A stretch of DNA of 64,000 bases from Massilibacillus massiliensis (lineage in GTDB: Bacteria > Bacillota > Negativicutes > FLKF01). The translations under genes were made by a program, and so were the position numbers. Below the pieces are notes generated by a model. The model saw only the letters and a program-made list of their open reading frames with translations, did no database searches and was not told the origin of the DNA. The stretch spans positions 1,445,534-1,509,533 of the forward strand of contig NZ_LT575483.1 of NCBI RefSeq assembly GCF_900086705.1, written 5' to 3'. Positions 15,580 to 25,535 of the stretch are shown here, piece after piece. How positions within the stretch are numbered: position 1 is the first letter of the stretch; the number at the start of each line of letters is the position of its first letter.

Positions 15580-16323
15580 ATGTTACAACAACAAAAATAT
15601 AATGCTGAAATTAATATGTATTATCAAAATGATTTATATTATGAACTGGCAGAAGAACTGATTCAATTTCTTTGGTTAAAGCAACCTTCATCTAAAGCCA
15701 CACGAGAAATTGATCTCATTCGCGATTTCAGGTCTAAAGTCTACAAAATGAATTTTAAAAATGAAATTTACTATGTAAAAAGCTACACGCCTCAAACTAT
15801 AAGTAAAAAAATTAAAAACTATTTTCGCCCAGCAGATGCTGTCCGCTATTTTCAAACATCAATCAGAATAAAGCAGGCAGGTGTGGCTGTTGCACAGCCA
15901 GTTATTGCCTTAACCAGAAAAAGAGGAATTTACCCTTCTGACAGTATTTTTGTGACTCGTGAAATTCCTGGTATAGACTTATATACATTTCTCATGGGAG
16001 AAGCTCGAGCTAATCCAGTGTTGAGAAATAACGTTATTTCTCAACTAGCCCTTATATTGGCTAAATTATCAACTCACAGTCTCGCCCATCAAGATACTTC
16101 GCTATATAATTTTATCGTTCATCCCGAACAATGTAACAAAATTTTACATATTCAATTAATTGATGTTGACAATATTTATTTTCGACCTCTGCTCCCCCAA
16201 AAATTAATTTTACTAAAAAATTTAAAAAAACTGAAAAAGACGACACAAAATTTCGCTGTGACTGCGTCTGAATATAATTTTTTTCTAGAAGAAATTCGCA
16301 GAAACATGAACCTGTCTGTTTAA
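15580..16323 (+). CDS. LPS core kinase-like protein (WaaP/InaA/Kdo-kinase superfamily)
   Basis: The 247-residue protein has a small eukaryotic-like kinase fold. It shows a lysine strand YYVKSYTPQ (about 66-74), the catalytic loop HQDTSLYNFIV (about 169-179; H-x-D-x4-N), and IDVDN in place of DFG (about 195-199). These are typical of the WaaP/KdkA/RIO group that phosphorylates heptose or Kdo in LPS core. Only a 3-lysine/arginine-rich region follows, and it has no membrane span. It is a single gene with its own promoter and a terminator at 16401-16428. Heptose genes occur in the same window, so heptose is a plausible target, by inference. Confidence 0.72.
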   Translation: MLQQQKYNAEINMYYQNDLYYELAEELIQFLWLKQPSSKATREIDLIRDFRSKVYKMNFKNEIYYVKSYTPQTISKKIKNYFRPADAVRYFQTSIRIKQAGVAVAQPVIALTRKRGIYPSDSIFVTREIPGIDLYTFLMGEARANPVLRNNVISQLALILAKLSTHSLAHQDTSLYNFIVHPEQCNKILHIQLIDVDNIYFRPLLPQKLILLKNLKKLKKTTQNFAVTASEYNFFLEEIRRNMNLSV

Positions 16324-16400
16324 AATACACCGAAACTTTTGGACTTTTACTATATGGTGTGTTCCTTTCAAAAAGACAGTCAAAAATATAAGTTTTTTTT

Positions 16401-16428
16401 AGCTCATCCGTAAGGATGGGCTGTTTTT
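16401..16428 (+). terminator. Intrinsic terminator after the kinase gene
   Basis: AGCTCATCC (16401-16409) and GGATGGGCT (16414-16422) form a 9-bp stem with one GT pair and a GTAA loop, followed by GTTTTT. Confidence 0.85.
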
Positions 16429-16531
16429 ATGATAACGTATACTATTTTCGCAAAATTAAATAAAGACATGGTACTCGTAATTTGTTAGAATAAAGTCGCC
16501 AAACCGAACTCTACAAAGGAGACGATGAACC

Positions 16532-16660
16532 ATGCCCAATACCATTATCCAGTTAAACGAAGATTTAATCAAAACGGATTTAAAAACTTTAGTCAAACAA
16601 AGTGTCAAAGATACTTTGAATTCTCTGCTCGATCAAACTTCGCGGTATTTAGTCATATAA
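16532..16660 (+). pseudogene. N-terminal remnant of an IS256-family transposase
   Basis: It encodes 42 residues starting MPNTIIQLNEDLIKTDLKTL, then VKQSVKDTLNSLLD, which fits the N-terminus of IS256/mutator transposases (QLNEELIK...V..TLN.LL). AAAGGAG precedes the ATG. The remaining 350 or so residues, including the DDE catalytic domain, are gone; the frame runs into unrelated AT-rich sequence at about 16650. No terminal inverted repeat could be recognised. Confidence 0.75.
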
Positions 16661-16791
16661 CTTTTTTTTCAAATATTGTTCAATTAGATCTATTTATATT
16701 TCTCACTTTCAATTATAAATTTTGTAAGAAATAAAATATTTAAAACTCAATCATTTTTTAACTAATTCATAATTTCACTACCTATTATGAA

Positions 16792-17889
16792 TTAGTTTAT
16801 ATGTGAAAGTAAAGAACTAATCTCTTCCATGTTTTTTGGGAATTTCACACCTGCTTCTTGCATAATGTCTCTATACAAAGGATGTAAAGAATCCCTGTAA
16901 AAACTTGCAAGGCTGATACTTTCTAATTTTCTTTCTGCAAATTTGTCCGTAAACATTAATGCAGTGGACTGGTAACTAATCACTGCATGCAAGTTTTTTT
17001 CACTATAAAAAGCTATCTCAACTGGTTCTATAGATTCAAAAAACTCCATTTTCGGTAATTCTTTTTTATAAAATTTTATTTTTTCAGGACTGTCATTAGG
17101 ATGTGATTTATAGTAAAAGACTTGATTCTCATCTAAAGTTTCCACAATGTCTCTAAGCATGCCAAACTCTTCTTCAATTGTAAATTTTCCTTGTTCTACT
17201 AGTGGCTGACTTAAGTATAAAATACTAGCTTTTTTCATAACTGAATCCAACCTTGTATTTTCCTGAAGATCACACATTGCCATCTGAATCAGAGCTGAAG
17301 TAATTTCATAGGCTTGTGGAGAATATCTCTTCAAAAGTTTCGGCTTATACATATAATCACAAATCCCAGCCTTACTAGCACTAGCAGTAGAGGTATTAAT
17401 ATCTGGGCCATTCTTTATACCCGCAATCCATTCAATAGCATGGATTTTTAATTTATGAAATAACATATGCGAAATTGGACGACGACGATTTTGATTGTAG
17501 TAAGAATATAGTCCATCTTCATATCTATAAAATTCTTTTTTCCCTAGCGCACCTACCAATAACTGATTTTGCACATCAATATCACTGCCTAAAAAAATCT
17601 GATCGATTTCTATCTTACCAATCGTATTTTTTACTTCATTAACTTGTTTGCGATAGGACTGCTTTTTATTTTTTCGTGACATCCAAGTAATCAACGGAAA
17701 TACTTCCTTATATCCACAATTGATGGATGACATATACTGCATTACATCACTATCTTGCCATTTTTCATATCCATGTGGATGAATTAATGCAAGATAATTT
17801 TCATCTTTTTGAAATCTTCCCTTACTTAGAATAAAGGAAGTTAGTAAATGAAAGGGAGTATTTACGATAAATAAATTTTTCTTAACCAT
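16792..17889 (-). CDS. Sialyltransferase-like glycosyltransferase (polysialyltransferase / GT52-like)
   Basis: The protein has 365 residues. The N-terminus NLFIVNTPFHLLTSF, the later ILYLSQPLVEQGKFTIEEE, and YYKSHPND with SYQSTALMF follow the pattern of bacterial alpha-2,8-polysialyltransferase and GT52 LPS sialyltransferases (start strand, SQPL, HP motif, S-x-A). It would add a charged terminal sugar to LPS core. No sialic acid synthesis genes are seen here, so the donor may be another sugar. Its ATG overlaps the end of the upstream heptosyltransferase-like gene by 8 bases, indicating coupling. Confidence 0.65.
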   Translation of the reverse strand: MVKKNLFIVNTPFHLLTSFILSKGRFQKDENYLALIHPHGYEKWQDSDVMQYMSSINCGYKEVFPLITWMSRKNKKQSYRKQVNEVKNTIGKIEIDQIFLGSDIDVQNQLLVGALGKKEFYRYEDGLYSYYNQNRRRPISHMLFHKLKIHAIEWIAGIKNGPDINTSTASASKAGICDYMYKPKLLKRYSPQAYEITSALIQMAMCDLQENTRLDSVMKKASILYLSQPLVEQGKFTIEEEFGMLRDIVETLDENQVFYYKSHPNDSPEKIKFYKKELPKMEFFESIEPVEIAFYSEKNLHAVISYQSTALMFTDKFAERKLESISLASFYRDSLHPLYRDIMQEAGVKFPKNMEEISSLLSHIN

Positions 17890-18874
17890 TTATATCCCTT
17901 TCTTTCAGCAAATTCTTAATTTCAGCCATCATAGATTCCGGTGACAGCCTCTCACCAACCAATAATTTATGCGGATAAAAATTTTTAGGAGCCCAAGCGT
18001 TTAAATGATTCCGATCCTGCACATAAAAAAGTGCTAATAACGGTATATGCAGTGCGCAAATTAAATGCATCGTTCCTGTATCTACACTCACTGCAACTTG
18101 ACAGCGTTTTATTACTGCAGCTAATTCTGAAATCGTTGTTTGATTCGTCAAATCGATAAAATCCGTACAATCCAATCTATGCAAAGTCTGGACGTATTCC
18201 ACCGCTGCTTTTCCAGCACCAACATACAAAACTTTTTTTCCTAGTTTATTTAATGCATTGATGAGTTTTGCACACTCTTCTACAGGCATGTCCTTTTCTT
18301 TGCGCTTACTGGTCGTACAAAGCGCAATACATTTATCTTCCACTTTTAAATGATGTTTATGTAATAAAAAATCCACCTTCGTATAAGCTTCATTAGGGGG
18401 CTCATATAGCATTGGTAAAGATTGCGCTTTCTTACCAGCGTACAATTCAAATAATACAGTATGTTTATCTTGTGTATGTACACTACCATGATAATCAATC
18501 ACACTATGATTTAACAAAAATCGCATAATGCTTGTATTATCACTGTAAATTTTCTTCGTCCCAAAAAGCTTAGCTAACATGATCCCTCTTTCATTTCCAT
18601 AAATCACAAAAGCAACATCAATCTTGTTATTGTATTTTGCTTTATACATTTGATAGAAATGTAAAAAACCTGCCAAACCTTTATGTTCACCTTTCTTATC
18701 ATAAACAAGAACTTCATCTACACCATCCATATATTTTGCCACTTCCAGAAAAGGCTTGTTAACCATAAAAATAACTTTCGCATTTGGATATTCTAGTTTA
18801 ATGTTGCGGCACAAAGGATCTGTCAATAATGTATCCCCAAAAAAAGATGTATTAATCACCAAAAAAGTTTTCAT
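17882..18874 (-). CDS. Glycosyltransferase family 9 (heptosyltransferase-like)
   Basis: The 330-residue protein begins FLVINTSFFGDTLLTDPLCRNIKLEYPNA, the GT9 signature of WaaF/WaaC. It continues with IALCTTSKRKEKDMP (phosphate-binding region) and VSVDTGTMHLICALHIPLLALFY (about 259-281), the conserved D-T-G-x-x-H donor loop. It probably adds heptose or a related sugar to LPS core. It lies between a GT8 gene and the sialyltransferase-like gene, with which it is coupled. Confidence 0.88.
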   Translation of the reverse strand: MKTFLVINTSFFGDTLLTDPLCRNIKLEYPNAKVIFMVNKPFLEVAKYMDGVDEVLVYDKKGEHKGLAGFLHFYQMYKAKYNNKIDVAFVIYGNERGIMLAKLFGTKKIYSDNTSIMRFLLNHSVIDYHGSVHTQDKHTVLFELYAGKKAQSLPMLYEPPNEAYTKVDFLLHKHHLKVEDKCIALCTTSKRKEKDMPVEECAKLINALNKLGKKVLYVGAGKAAVEYVQTLHRLDCTDFIDLTNQTTISELAAVIKRCQVAVSVDTGTMHLICALHIPLLALFYVQDRNHLNAWAPKNFYPHKLLVGERLSPESMMAEIKNLLKERDING

Positions 18875-18890
18875 AAAGTTGACCTTTCTT

Positions 18891-19886
18891 CTAAGCTTTA
18901 GATCGAAGTTTCGTTTTTAAATAATAAATATACCATTTTAGTCCTTGCAGATAATTTCCTTGATTAAATAAAGCATTTGCATAATGTTTCATTTCCTTAT
19001 AGTTTTTGGGCAATAGCAAAGCACAATCTTGCCAAGGCGTTAACTGCTCATAACGCGCGTAAATATCTTGTGTAAACTCATTACATACTTTACTAATAGG
19101 CCAAGCAATATTCCAAGGCTTCGGATGCGCAGCAAAGTGCAAAAATACAATATCCTTACACATCATATCCGGGGTATTTATACAATTATACTTTTTATCC
19201 AAATAGTGAATTTTTCCTGTTAATATCAAGTTTAACGCATCTTGGTCTAAATATCTAAACTTTTCTGGATCACTCGCTAATGTTTCCATTACCCTACCAA
19301 CGACATCATACTCATTCCATTTTTCTATATCAATGAGTAATACACCCGCATTAAAATAAATATGATCTTTTAAATCCAAAGCTATATTTCGCTTATATGC
19401 TAATGATTCGACATCAGGTACAGCTGATATAATACTATTTTTCTTATCATTTACAAATAAGCTTTTTATACTTCCCATACAAATAATATCTGCATCTATA
19501 TAAAGTACTCTAGGTACTTGTAATACGAGTGGCAAAATAAATCGATAATAGGTCGACACTGGTAAATGCGTATGCGTGGGTAAAAGATTAAATGCATTCT
19601 TATCTATATCATAAACATTAATACATAGAAAAAATTTTTCCGCCAACCGCTTCAAATTTTGGATATTCTCATTCTCTAAGTCGCTTGCTAAAACATGAAA
19701 AATTATATTTTCCTCTTTATTATTTTGTATAATTGAAGCAATGGAAACTCCCATACATCGTGCATAATTATTATCTACACCATAACCTATATGCAAAACC
19801 TTTTCATTATTAATATGTTCCGGTTTTCTATTATCAAAATTAGTGTGTTTTTTTATCGCTTTTAAAAGTTCTTCTCTATAAATCAA
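18891..19886 (-). CDS. LPS glycosyltransferase family 8 (WaaJ/WaaO-like)
   Basis: The protein has about 331 residues. IGYGVDNNYARCMGVSIASI begins the GT-A fold. VLYIDADIICMGSI (about 130-143) holds the DxD metal site, YFNAGVLLIDIEKW follows, and HFAAHPKPWNI is the C-terminal metal-binding HxxxxKPW. This is the pattern of retaining glucosyl/galactosyl transferases of LPS core. The frame opens at GTG 19895, but AAGG lies too close to it; TTG 19886 is 9 bases away and is the better start. The stretch upstream to the next gene is 90 bases without further genes. Confidence 0.88.
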   Translation of the reverse strand: MIYREELLKAIKKHTNFDNRKPEHINNEKVLHIGYGVDNNYARCMGVSIASIIQNNKEENIIFHVLASDLENENIQNLKRLAEKFFLCINVYDIDKNAFNLLPTHTHLPVSTYYRFILPLVLQVPRVLYIDADIICMGSIKSLFVNDKKNSIISAVPDVESLAYKRNIALDLKDHIYFNAGVLLIDIEKWNEYDVVGRVMETLASDPEKFRYLDQDALNLILTGKIHYLDKKYNCINTPDMMCKDIVFLHFAAHPKPWNIAWPISKVCNEFTQDIYARYEQLTPWQDCALLLPKNYKEMKHYANALFNQGNYLQGLKWYIYYLKTKLRSKA

Positions 19887-19986
19887 ATATGTCACACCTT
19901 TTATTCTATTTTAACCATTTATTGGGGTGTATTAATAATTTATTTATTTTATAATCGCATTAAAATAATCCTAAGATAGATAAAAC

Positions 19987-21003
19987 TCATGTTCTTTTTA
20001 ACCTTCGGAAGGTGATATATAATAATAATAATTTATACTGTTTAGTTCTTATTAAAAAAACTGCTAGTAATCTTTTAATTTTATATTTATTTTTTTTACA
20101 ATCATCATAATATGAGCCTTTTGCGGGATTATATTCAATATATTTCTTTATCATTTTATATTTAATAGAAAAAGATGTTTTTATATTTGAAAAATTCAAC
20201 AATGTATCGGTAAGAAGATTATTATAAAATTTATTAATTTCCAAATATATATCACTGTTTTTCTTTTGTGCAATCAATGTTAAATTTTTATATAAATGTA
20301 TTCCATTTTCTAAAGAATTAATTTTTATAGATGCTGTTACAGAATTCTTATTTTCACAATAGTAATATAAAATGTCAGGAATGTATACTATTTTTCTAGC
20401 ATCTAATGTACATGCTAATACTAAATTCAAATCTTCTCCTAAAACAATTCCATTGGTACAATACAATAAATTTTTTCTAACTATTTCACTTTTAATCAAT
20501 TTATTCCATCTAGCCTGTCCATATCTTTCATTATTAAATAAGTCAGGTATAACGTTTTTTATTATTTCTGCCGATTTAAAAATCGATTTTTTTTCAATTT
20601 GATAAAATATTGTTTCATTTTGTGATTTTCTCTTCGCCCCACAAGCAATAATATCAGCATGATAAATCTCTATATTATAATGTAATAACTCATACATTGT
20701 AGATTCTATATAATCATCACTATCTACAAATCCAATATATCTTCCCTTAGCTATCTTAACACCATCTATCCATGCCGCCATTGCACCTTCATTTTTTTTA
20801 TGTATTACACGTATCCTATTATCTTGTCTTGCATATTGATCACAAATCTCACCTGATTTATCAGGTGATCCATCATCAATTAAAATTAATTCAAAATTTT
20901 CTATCGTTTGATTTAATATAGAATTAATACACCTTTCAATAAGATTTTCCACCTTATATACAGGCACAATTATACTAATCTTTACATGTTTAAAATCTAT
21001 CAA
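19987..21003 (-). CDS. Glycosyltransferase family 2
   Basis: The 338-residue protein has the GT2 fold: ISIIVPVYKVENLIERCINSIL (9-30), LILIDDGSPDKSGEICD, then GFVDSDDYIESTMYELL with the DxD (about 92-98) and GEDLNLVLACTLDARK. The start TTG 21003 is preceded by GGGAG at 9 bases. It is similar in sequence to the next gene upstream (21046-22095) along its whole length, so the two are paralogues from a duplication. It probably adds consecutive sugars of core or O-antigen. Confidence 0.88.
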   Translation of the reverse strand: MIDFKHVKISIIVPVYKVENLIERCINSILNQTIENFELILIDDGSPDKSGEICDQYARQDNRIRVIHKKNEGAMAAWIDGVKIAKGRYIGFVDSDDYIESTMYELLHYNIEIYHADIIACGAKRKSQNETIFYQIEKKSIFKSAEIIKNVIPDLFNNERYGQARWNKLIKSEIVRKNLLYCTNGIVLGEDLNLVLACTLDARKIVYIPDILYYYCENKNSVTASIKINSLENGIHLYKNLTLIAQKKNSDIYLEINKFYNNLLTDTLLNFSNIKTSFSIKYKMIKKYIEYNPAKGSYYDDCKKNKYKIKRLLAVFLIRTKQYKLLLLYITFRRLKRT

Positions 21004-21045
21004 TTAGACTCGCTCCCAAATTAAAATTCTACAATAAACCAATAC

Positions 21046-22095
21046 TTATTTAACAATTAGTTCTTTTACTTTTTTCCTAAATTCCCTTTTCATAATATAG
21101 AAAGTTAATATCCAATACCATTTTCTATTAATGCAAAAAATTATAATATATGATTTTAATATATTTTTGTAATTATGATATCTAAATAAGTCTTTAGCTG
21201 GATTGTTTTCACAATATTTTTTCAACATTATACATTTATTGGTTAATGAAATTGGCGCCTTTGCTAAATTTCGAATAGCCGCAATCAACATTGAATTGTA
21301 ATATAGATCAATTTCTTCATGTATTTTTTTATTCTTTTCTTTCACCATATCATGAAAAGCCTTATATAAAATCAAATTATTTTCAAAATAATTTGGCGTA
21401 TAAGAAACAGATGTAGATGTTTGGTTCCATTCATAATGATAAAAACACGATGTTAAGAAAATCATTTTTTTAGCATCTAATGTACATGCCAATACCAAAT
21501 TCATATCTTCACTAATTCTAATTCTCTCATCACAATATTCTAAATTATTCTTAATTATACTTGCCCTATATAACTTGTTAACTCTATAAGGACCATAAAT
21601 TCCATATTCATACATCCAATAATTTAATAGATTAGGAATAATGTATTTTTCAATTTCAGGTTCTAAAAAAACTGATTTTTCTTTAACAACGTATTGCCTT
21701 ATTATTTTTTTTTCACCATGATACAAAACCCCGCAAGATACAATATCCGCATTATCCTCTATAACAGTCTTATACATGTGTTCATACATCTCTGATTCGA
21801 CCCAATCATCACTATCTACAAAACCGATATACTGACCTTGCGCCATATCTATGCCATATTTACAAGCAGCCATTGGGCCTTTATTTTCTTGATGAAAAAC
21901 TTTAATTCTATCATCTAACATTTTATATTTTTCGCAAATTTCACCACTTTTATCAGGAGATCCATCATCAATTAAAATTAATTCAAAATCGCGTAGCGTT
22001 TGTTTTAATATTGATTCAATACAACGACCCACATATCGTTCCACCTTATACACTGGAACAATAATACTAACTAATATTTTTTTTGAATTCATCAA
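21046..22095 (-). CDS. Glycosyltransferase family 2, paralogue of its neighbour
   Basis: The protein has 349 residues. VSIIVPVYKVERYVGRCIESIL, LIDDGSPDKSGEICEKY, GFVDSDDWVESEMYEHM (DxD) and ISEDMNLVLACTLDAKK mirror the neighbour at 19987-21003. The C-terminal halves share ENNPAKD/EYNPAKG-type blocks. The start is either TTG 22095 or the adjacent ATG. The acceptor is unknown. The gene fits in a core/O-antigen operon running from waaL to the sialyltransferase-like gene. Confidence 0.88.
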   Translation of the reverse strand: MMNSKKILVSIIVPVYKVERYVGRCIESILKQTLRDFELILIDDGSPDKSGEICEKYKMLDDRIKVFHQENKGPMAACKYGIDMAQGQYIGFVDSDDWVESEMYEHMYKTVIEDNADIVSCGVLYHGEKKIIRQYVVKEKSVFLEPEIEKYIIPNLLNYWMYEYGIYGPYRVNKLYRASIIKNNLEYCDERIRISEDMNLVLACTLDAKKMIFLTSCFYHYEWNQTSTSVSYTPNYFENNLILYKAFHDMVKEKNKKIHEEIDLYYNSMLIAAIRNLAKAPISLTNKCIMLKKYCENNPAKDLFRYHNYKNILKSYIIIFCINRKWYWILTFYIMKREFRKKVKELIVK

Positions 22096-22118
22096 TGAAT
22101 GTTCACTCCCTGCTTAAC

Positions 22119-23198
22119 TCAACCGTTATTAACCAATTCCATTAATATATTTTCAACACATTTTTTCATTGTGTACTTTTCCTTGGATCGCTTATATCCA
22201 TTATATGCTATATACTTTCTTTCTTCATCATTTTCTAAATAATAATCAATTTTTTTACATAAATCTGTTTCATTTTCAAACTCAACTAAATGTTCCCCCG
22301 ACTTTAACTCAACTTGATATAGATGTTCAGAATCAACTAATTCAAAAGAACCACATCCTAAAATTTCGAAAGTTCTTGGATTAGGGCCTGAGTGTAGGTT
22401 GCCAGCCGAATGGATATTAATGCATATCTTAGTATTTCTATATAGATCGGCTAATTGTTCATCATAAATTGGTTTATCTATTAGGATTTTACTTAGATGA
22501 GGATATCTAGATTTAATCTTATTAGACCTAAAATAGTTCCTTACCTTATGTAAAATATTTTTCTCTGGATACAGTGGATTTGTGTATATGATCATTTTTT
22601 TATCATTCTTATATGCATATTCGGCAACTGCTTCCAAAAGATTAAACCTTTTCATATTTAAAGCACCAACAAAACATATGTCATATTCTTTCTCATCATA
22701 ATTATCTTTACAATGAAAAATAGTTTCATCATATCCTAGGAAGGAGTATTTAGCATTCTTCTGACCATAAGTTTTTGATAAAAAATGTATATCAGATGGT
22801 TCGTAAGAAAATATTTTATCATAATAATCTATCTGTTTTAAAGCCTGATTATAACAATTAAATTGTATACTATCAATCATAAATAAAGCAGTTTTCACAA
22901 ATTGTTTTTTTAAGTATTTTAAAAATTCATTATTAATGTCCTTTCCATTTAAGATAATACAACAATCTGGATTAGAATGCTCTACTGCTTTAATAAACTT
23001 TTTATTCATTTTCTCATTATATTTAATCTCATAAATCTTTAATCCCAATTTAGCAGCACGAATTTTCCAGTAGGAATTTTCACTATCTCTAAACTCAGTT
23101 ATCCATATATTTATTACTTCATGCCCCAGTAGTTCACAAGCTCTTACCAAAGAAGCAGCGTAATGGAAATAATTAACGCCTACAATCAATACTTTCAC
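22119..23198 (-). CDS. CgeB-like glycosyltransferase (Glyco_trans_1_2)
   Basis: The 359-residue protein has an N-terminal domain MKVLIVGVNYFHYAASLVRACELLGHEV with CCIILNGKDIN. The C-terminal domain follows, with YDICFVGALNMKRFNLLEAV, DLYRNTKICINIHS, NPRTFEILGCGSFELVDS and KIDYYLENDEERKYIAYNGYK. This is the standard layout of CgeB/spore-maturation-like GT-B enzymes, common in polysaccharide loci. It probably adds one sugar to O-antigen or core. Confidence 0.85.
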   Translation of the reverse strand: MKVLIVGVNYFHYAASLVRACELLGHEVINIWITEFRDSENSYWKIRAAKLGLKIYEIKYNEKMNKKFIKAVEHSNPDCCIILNGKDINNEFLKYLKKQFVKTALFMIDSIQFNCYNQALKQIDYYDKIFSYEPSDIHFLSKTYGQKNAKYSFLGYDETIFHCKDNYDEKEYDICFVGALNMKRFNLLEAVAEYAYKNDKKMIIYTNPLYPEKNILHKVRNYFRSNKIKSRYPHLSKILIDKPIYDEQLADLYRNTKICINIHSAGNLHSGPNPRTFEILGCGSFELVDSEHLYQVELKSGEHLVEFENETDLCKKIDYYLENDEERKYIAYNGYKRSKEKYTMKKCVENILMELVNNG

Positions 23199-23215
23199 TT
23201 TATATGCTCCTCATA

Positions 23216-24436
23216 TTAATTATTTTTGATTGTTTCCTTTTCGTTATAAATAATTAAATCATTTGTGATCAAGTACATACCTAAAAAGAAGCAATAAATT
23301 TTAAATAAAATTCTAAGATTACCCAAATTAACGTCAGTCATCCCATGTAGAAAAAAGCCCAAAGTCACACAAAGAAATAGTAAAGACATTAAATCTTTCG
23401 TTCTAATCCACCGTATAAAACTTTCCATCGTAAAGTAAACAACCATACAGATATAAGGTAGAATACCTATAATTCCACTTTCAGCTAACGTTTGCATAAA
23501 TACATTATGCGCATGCCATTGATTTCGCTCTTTAGCTTCAGGTAATATATATTTAGTTCTATATTGTTCCATATAATTACCTAATCCCACTCCAGCAATT
23601 GGATGATCACTAAACATATTCCAAGCACTTTTCCACATACGTACTCTTTCAGCGTTGGATTGATAATTATGATCGGTTATTGAATAGAAGCGTTTTTGTA
23701 AAGCATCATTGTTATTTATTAACATAGAAGTAGAAGCTAGTACTATAAGTAAAATTGTTATAAGCATTTTTTTATTTTTCATCAATAAAATCAATATAGA
23801 AGGAATAGTTAGTGCTAAAATAACCCACGCAATTCTAGTTCCATTAAAAAAAATAACAGGTGTTGAAACAATTAAGCACAAATACAAAATTATTTTACAA
23901 CGTTTAGCTAATTGATCTTTAAATAAAAAAATGATTGTACTAGGATATAACATAATAAGAAAACCGGCTAATTCCATTGTGTCTGTGGTAAGTCCTGAAA
24001 CCCTGCTTCCACCCTGATAAAATTCTCCTATAGCGAATAAATTTCCAATAAGAAAAGATATCACAAGAGCAAAAAATAGATTTTTAATTTTTTCTTTTTC
24101 TCTAACAAAATATATTAATAGAAATAAAATTAATATCGGGCTTAAAAACCGATCTCGAAACCATTGAAAATTTGTATAATAATTCGCGTTTACATCATTA
24201 AGAAAAATTGTACTAAATTTACAAATAAAAAATATGACTAAAATCCAAATATGATATGTTTGCAATTTAATTTTAATTGGACTAAAATAATATCTTATAA
24301 TACCTAATATTAATATAATATAGCCTAAAAAGTTTGTCCTTAATTCTGTCCAACATATAGTTACCATATATACTAAAAAAATATAGTATATTACGGTATC
24401 TAAAATCTCAGCTCTTTTAGTATTCAAAATTACCAA
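23216..24436 (-). CDS. waaL: O-antigen ligase (WaaL family)
   Basis: The 406-residue membrane protein has about 10-12 hydrophobic spans. A large periplasmic loop carries NAERVRMWKSAWNMFSDHPIAGVGLGNYMEQYR and then HAHNVFMQTLAESGIIG. The R-x3-W...HPxxGVGxGN pattern and the loop histidine HxHN are the Wzy_C/WaaL signature. It joins undecaprenyl-linked O-antigen, exported by Wzm/Wzt, to lipid A-core in the periplasm. A Wzy polymerase is an alternative, but an ABC export pathway does not use Wzy, so ligase is favoured. It is the most upstream gene of this operon. Confidence 0.82.
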   Translation of the reverse strand: MVILNTKRAEILDTVIYYIFLVYMVTICWTELRTNFLGYIILILGIIRYYFSPIKIKLQTYHIWILVIFFICKFSTIFLNDVNANYYTNFQWFRDRFLSPILILFLLIYFVREKEKIKNLFFALVISFLIGNLFAIGEFYQGGSRVSGLTTDTMELAGFLIMLYPSTIIFLFKDQLAKRCKIILYLCLIVSTPVIFFNGTRIAWVILALTIPSILILLMKNKKMLITILLIVLASTSMLINNNDALQKRFYSITDHNYQSNAERVRMWKSAWNMFSDHPIAGVGLGNYMEQYRTKYILPEAKERNQWHAHNVFMQTLAESGIIGILPYICMVVYFTMESFIRWIRTKDLMSLLFLCVTLGFFLHGMTDVNLGNLRILFKIYCFFLGMYLITNDLIIYNEKETIKNN

Positions 24437-24586
24437 TCCTCAATTCTTCATTTGCAAATCTTTCTTATATCTTTGCATTATTAACAATCTATTTTAATAC
24501 AACTAATTTAAAATACTATCCTTATAAAAATTTATATAATAAACTCGTCTTTAATCTTACTATACTTTTTATTGTGAGGCAATATA

Positions 24587-25405
24587 ATGATATTTTCTTC
24601 CATATTTTTTATCTTAATACTCTTAATTATCTTACTTTATTTAAAATTTAAAAATTACATACCAATTTTAATGTATCATCGTATCGCTGATATTCCGGGT
24701 GATAGGAATGCATTACCACCCAATAAATTCTGTGAGCAAATGGATTACTTAAACAACAACGGATTCACTACGATAACGATGGAAATGGTCTATGATTTTT
24801 ATGCAAATGGTAAAAAACTTCCTAGAAAATCTGTACTTCTCACGTTTGACGACGGTTATATGGACAACTTCACAGCAGCACTACCTATTTTAAAAGAAAG
24901 AAACATGACTGCTGCTATTTTTCCAATCTCTAATTGGATCGGCAAAAAAAACAAATGGGAAGACTTTAACAAGGAGCAAACCGTAACCATGGATTGGGAC
25001 CAATTGAAAGCCTGGCAAGATGCCGGGATGGAAATTGCATCTCATACTGCAAATCATCCTTTTCTTGGTCACACGTCGATAGAACAGACAAAATTGGAAT
25101 TAACAGAGAGCAAAGAACAACTTGAAAAAAATCTACAATGTAAAATTGATTTTCTATGCTATCCCTATGGCAGTTTCAATGTACATACGTGTAGTACTGC
25201 AAAAGCAGCGGGGTACAAAGCTGCTTTTGCCATATTTGAACATGTTTCGCTTTGGCATATCGATCTATTCGCACTGCCACGAATCCCGATTCCTTCTAGT
25301 CAATCTATATTTGAGTTTAAATTAAAAGTCAGTCGTATACATGTTATTTTTATTGCAATGCGAAAATGGGAACGTAATTTCAAGCGTTGGTTGAGAAAAA
25401 AATAA
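24587..25405 (+). CDS. Membrane-anchored polysaccharide deacetylase
   Basis: The protein has 272 residues: one N-terminal membrane span (FSSIFFILILLIILLYLKF), then a NodB/CE4 domain with IPILMYHRI, VLLTFDDGYMDNF (catalytic Asp and metal Asp, about 85-97), the metal histidines in EIASHTANHPFLGH, and FLCYPYGSFN. It removes acetyl groups from sugars, outside the membrane or on an LPS precursor. The start is ATG after GTGAGG. It is the only plus-strand gene between two minus-strand LPS operons, divergent from waaL. Confidence 0.9.
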   Translation: MIFSSIFFILILLIILLYLKFKNYIPILMYHRIADIPGDRNALPPNKFCEQMDYLNNNGFTTITMEMVYDFYANGKKLPRKSVLLTFDDGYMDNFTAALPILKERNMTAAIFPISNWIGKKNKWEDFNKEQTVTMDWDQLKAWQDAGMEIASHTANHPFLGHTSIEQTKLELTESKEQLEKNLQCKIDFLCYPYGSFNVHTCSTAKAAGYKAAFAIFEHVSLWHIDLFALPRIPIPSSQSIFEFKLKVSRIHVIFIAMRKWERNFKRWLRKK

Positions 25406-25439
25406 GGTAGCTGCAAATTTGCAGTTGCCTTATTTTTTC
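25401..25439 (+). terminator. Intrinsic terminator of the deacetylase gene
   Basis: AATAAGG...GCTGCAAATTTGCAGT...CCTTATT forms a strong stem followed by a TTTTTT run, directly after the stop codon. Confidence 0.85.
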
Positions 25440-25535
25440 TGGTAGAAAAGATCTTGTTGTAAATTCTAAAAAAATATATCTCATCTTAACACAAATACGC
25501 CTTCTTCAATGTAATATTTAATTTTTTCTTTTCGA

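Noticed and set aside
16112-16330. Minus-strand 72-codon frame
   Set aside because: It lies opposite the WaaP-like kinase motifs.
16525-16734. Plus-strand 69-codon frame starting MNHAQYHYP
   Set aside because: It overlaps the transposase remnant in another frame; the remnant frame (16532-16660) matches the IS256 N-terminus.
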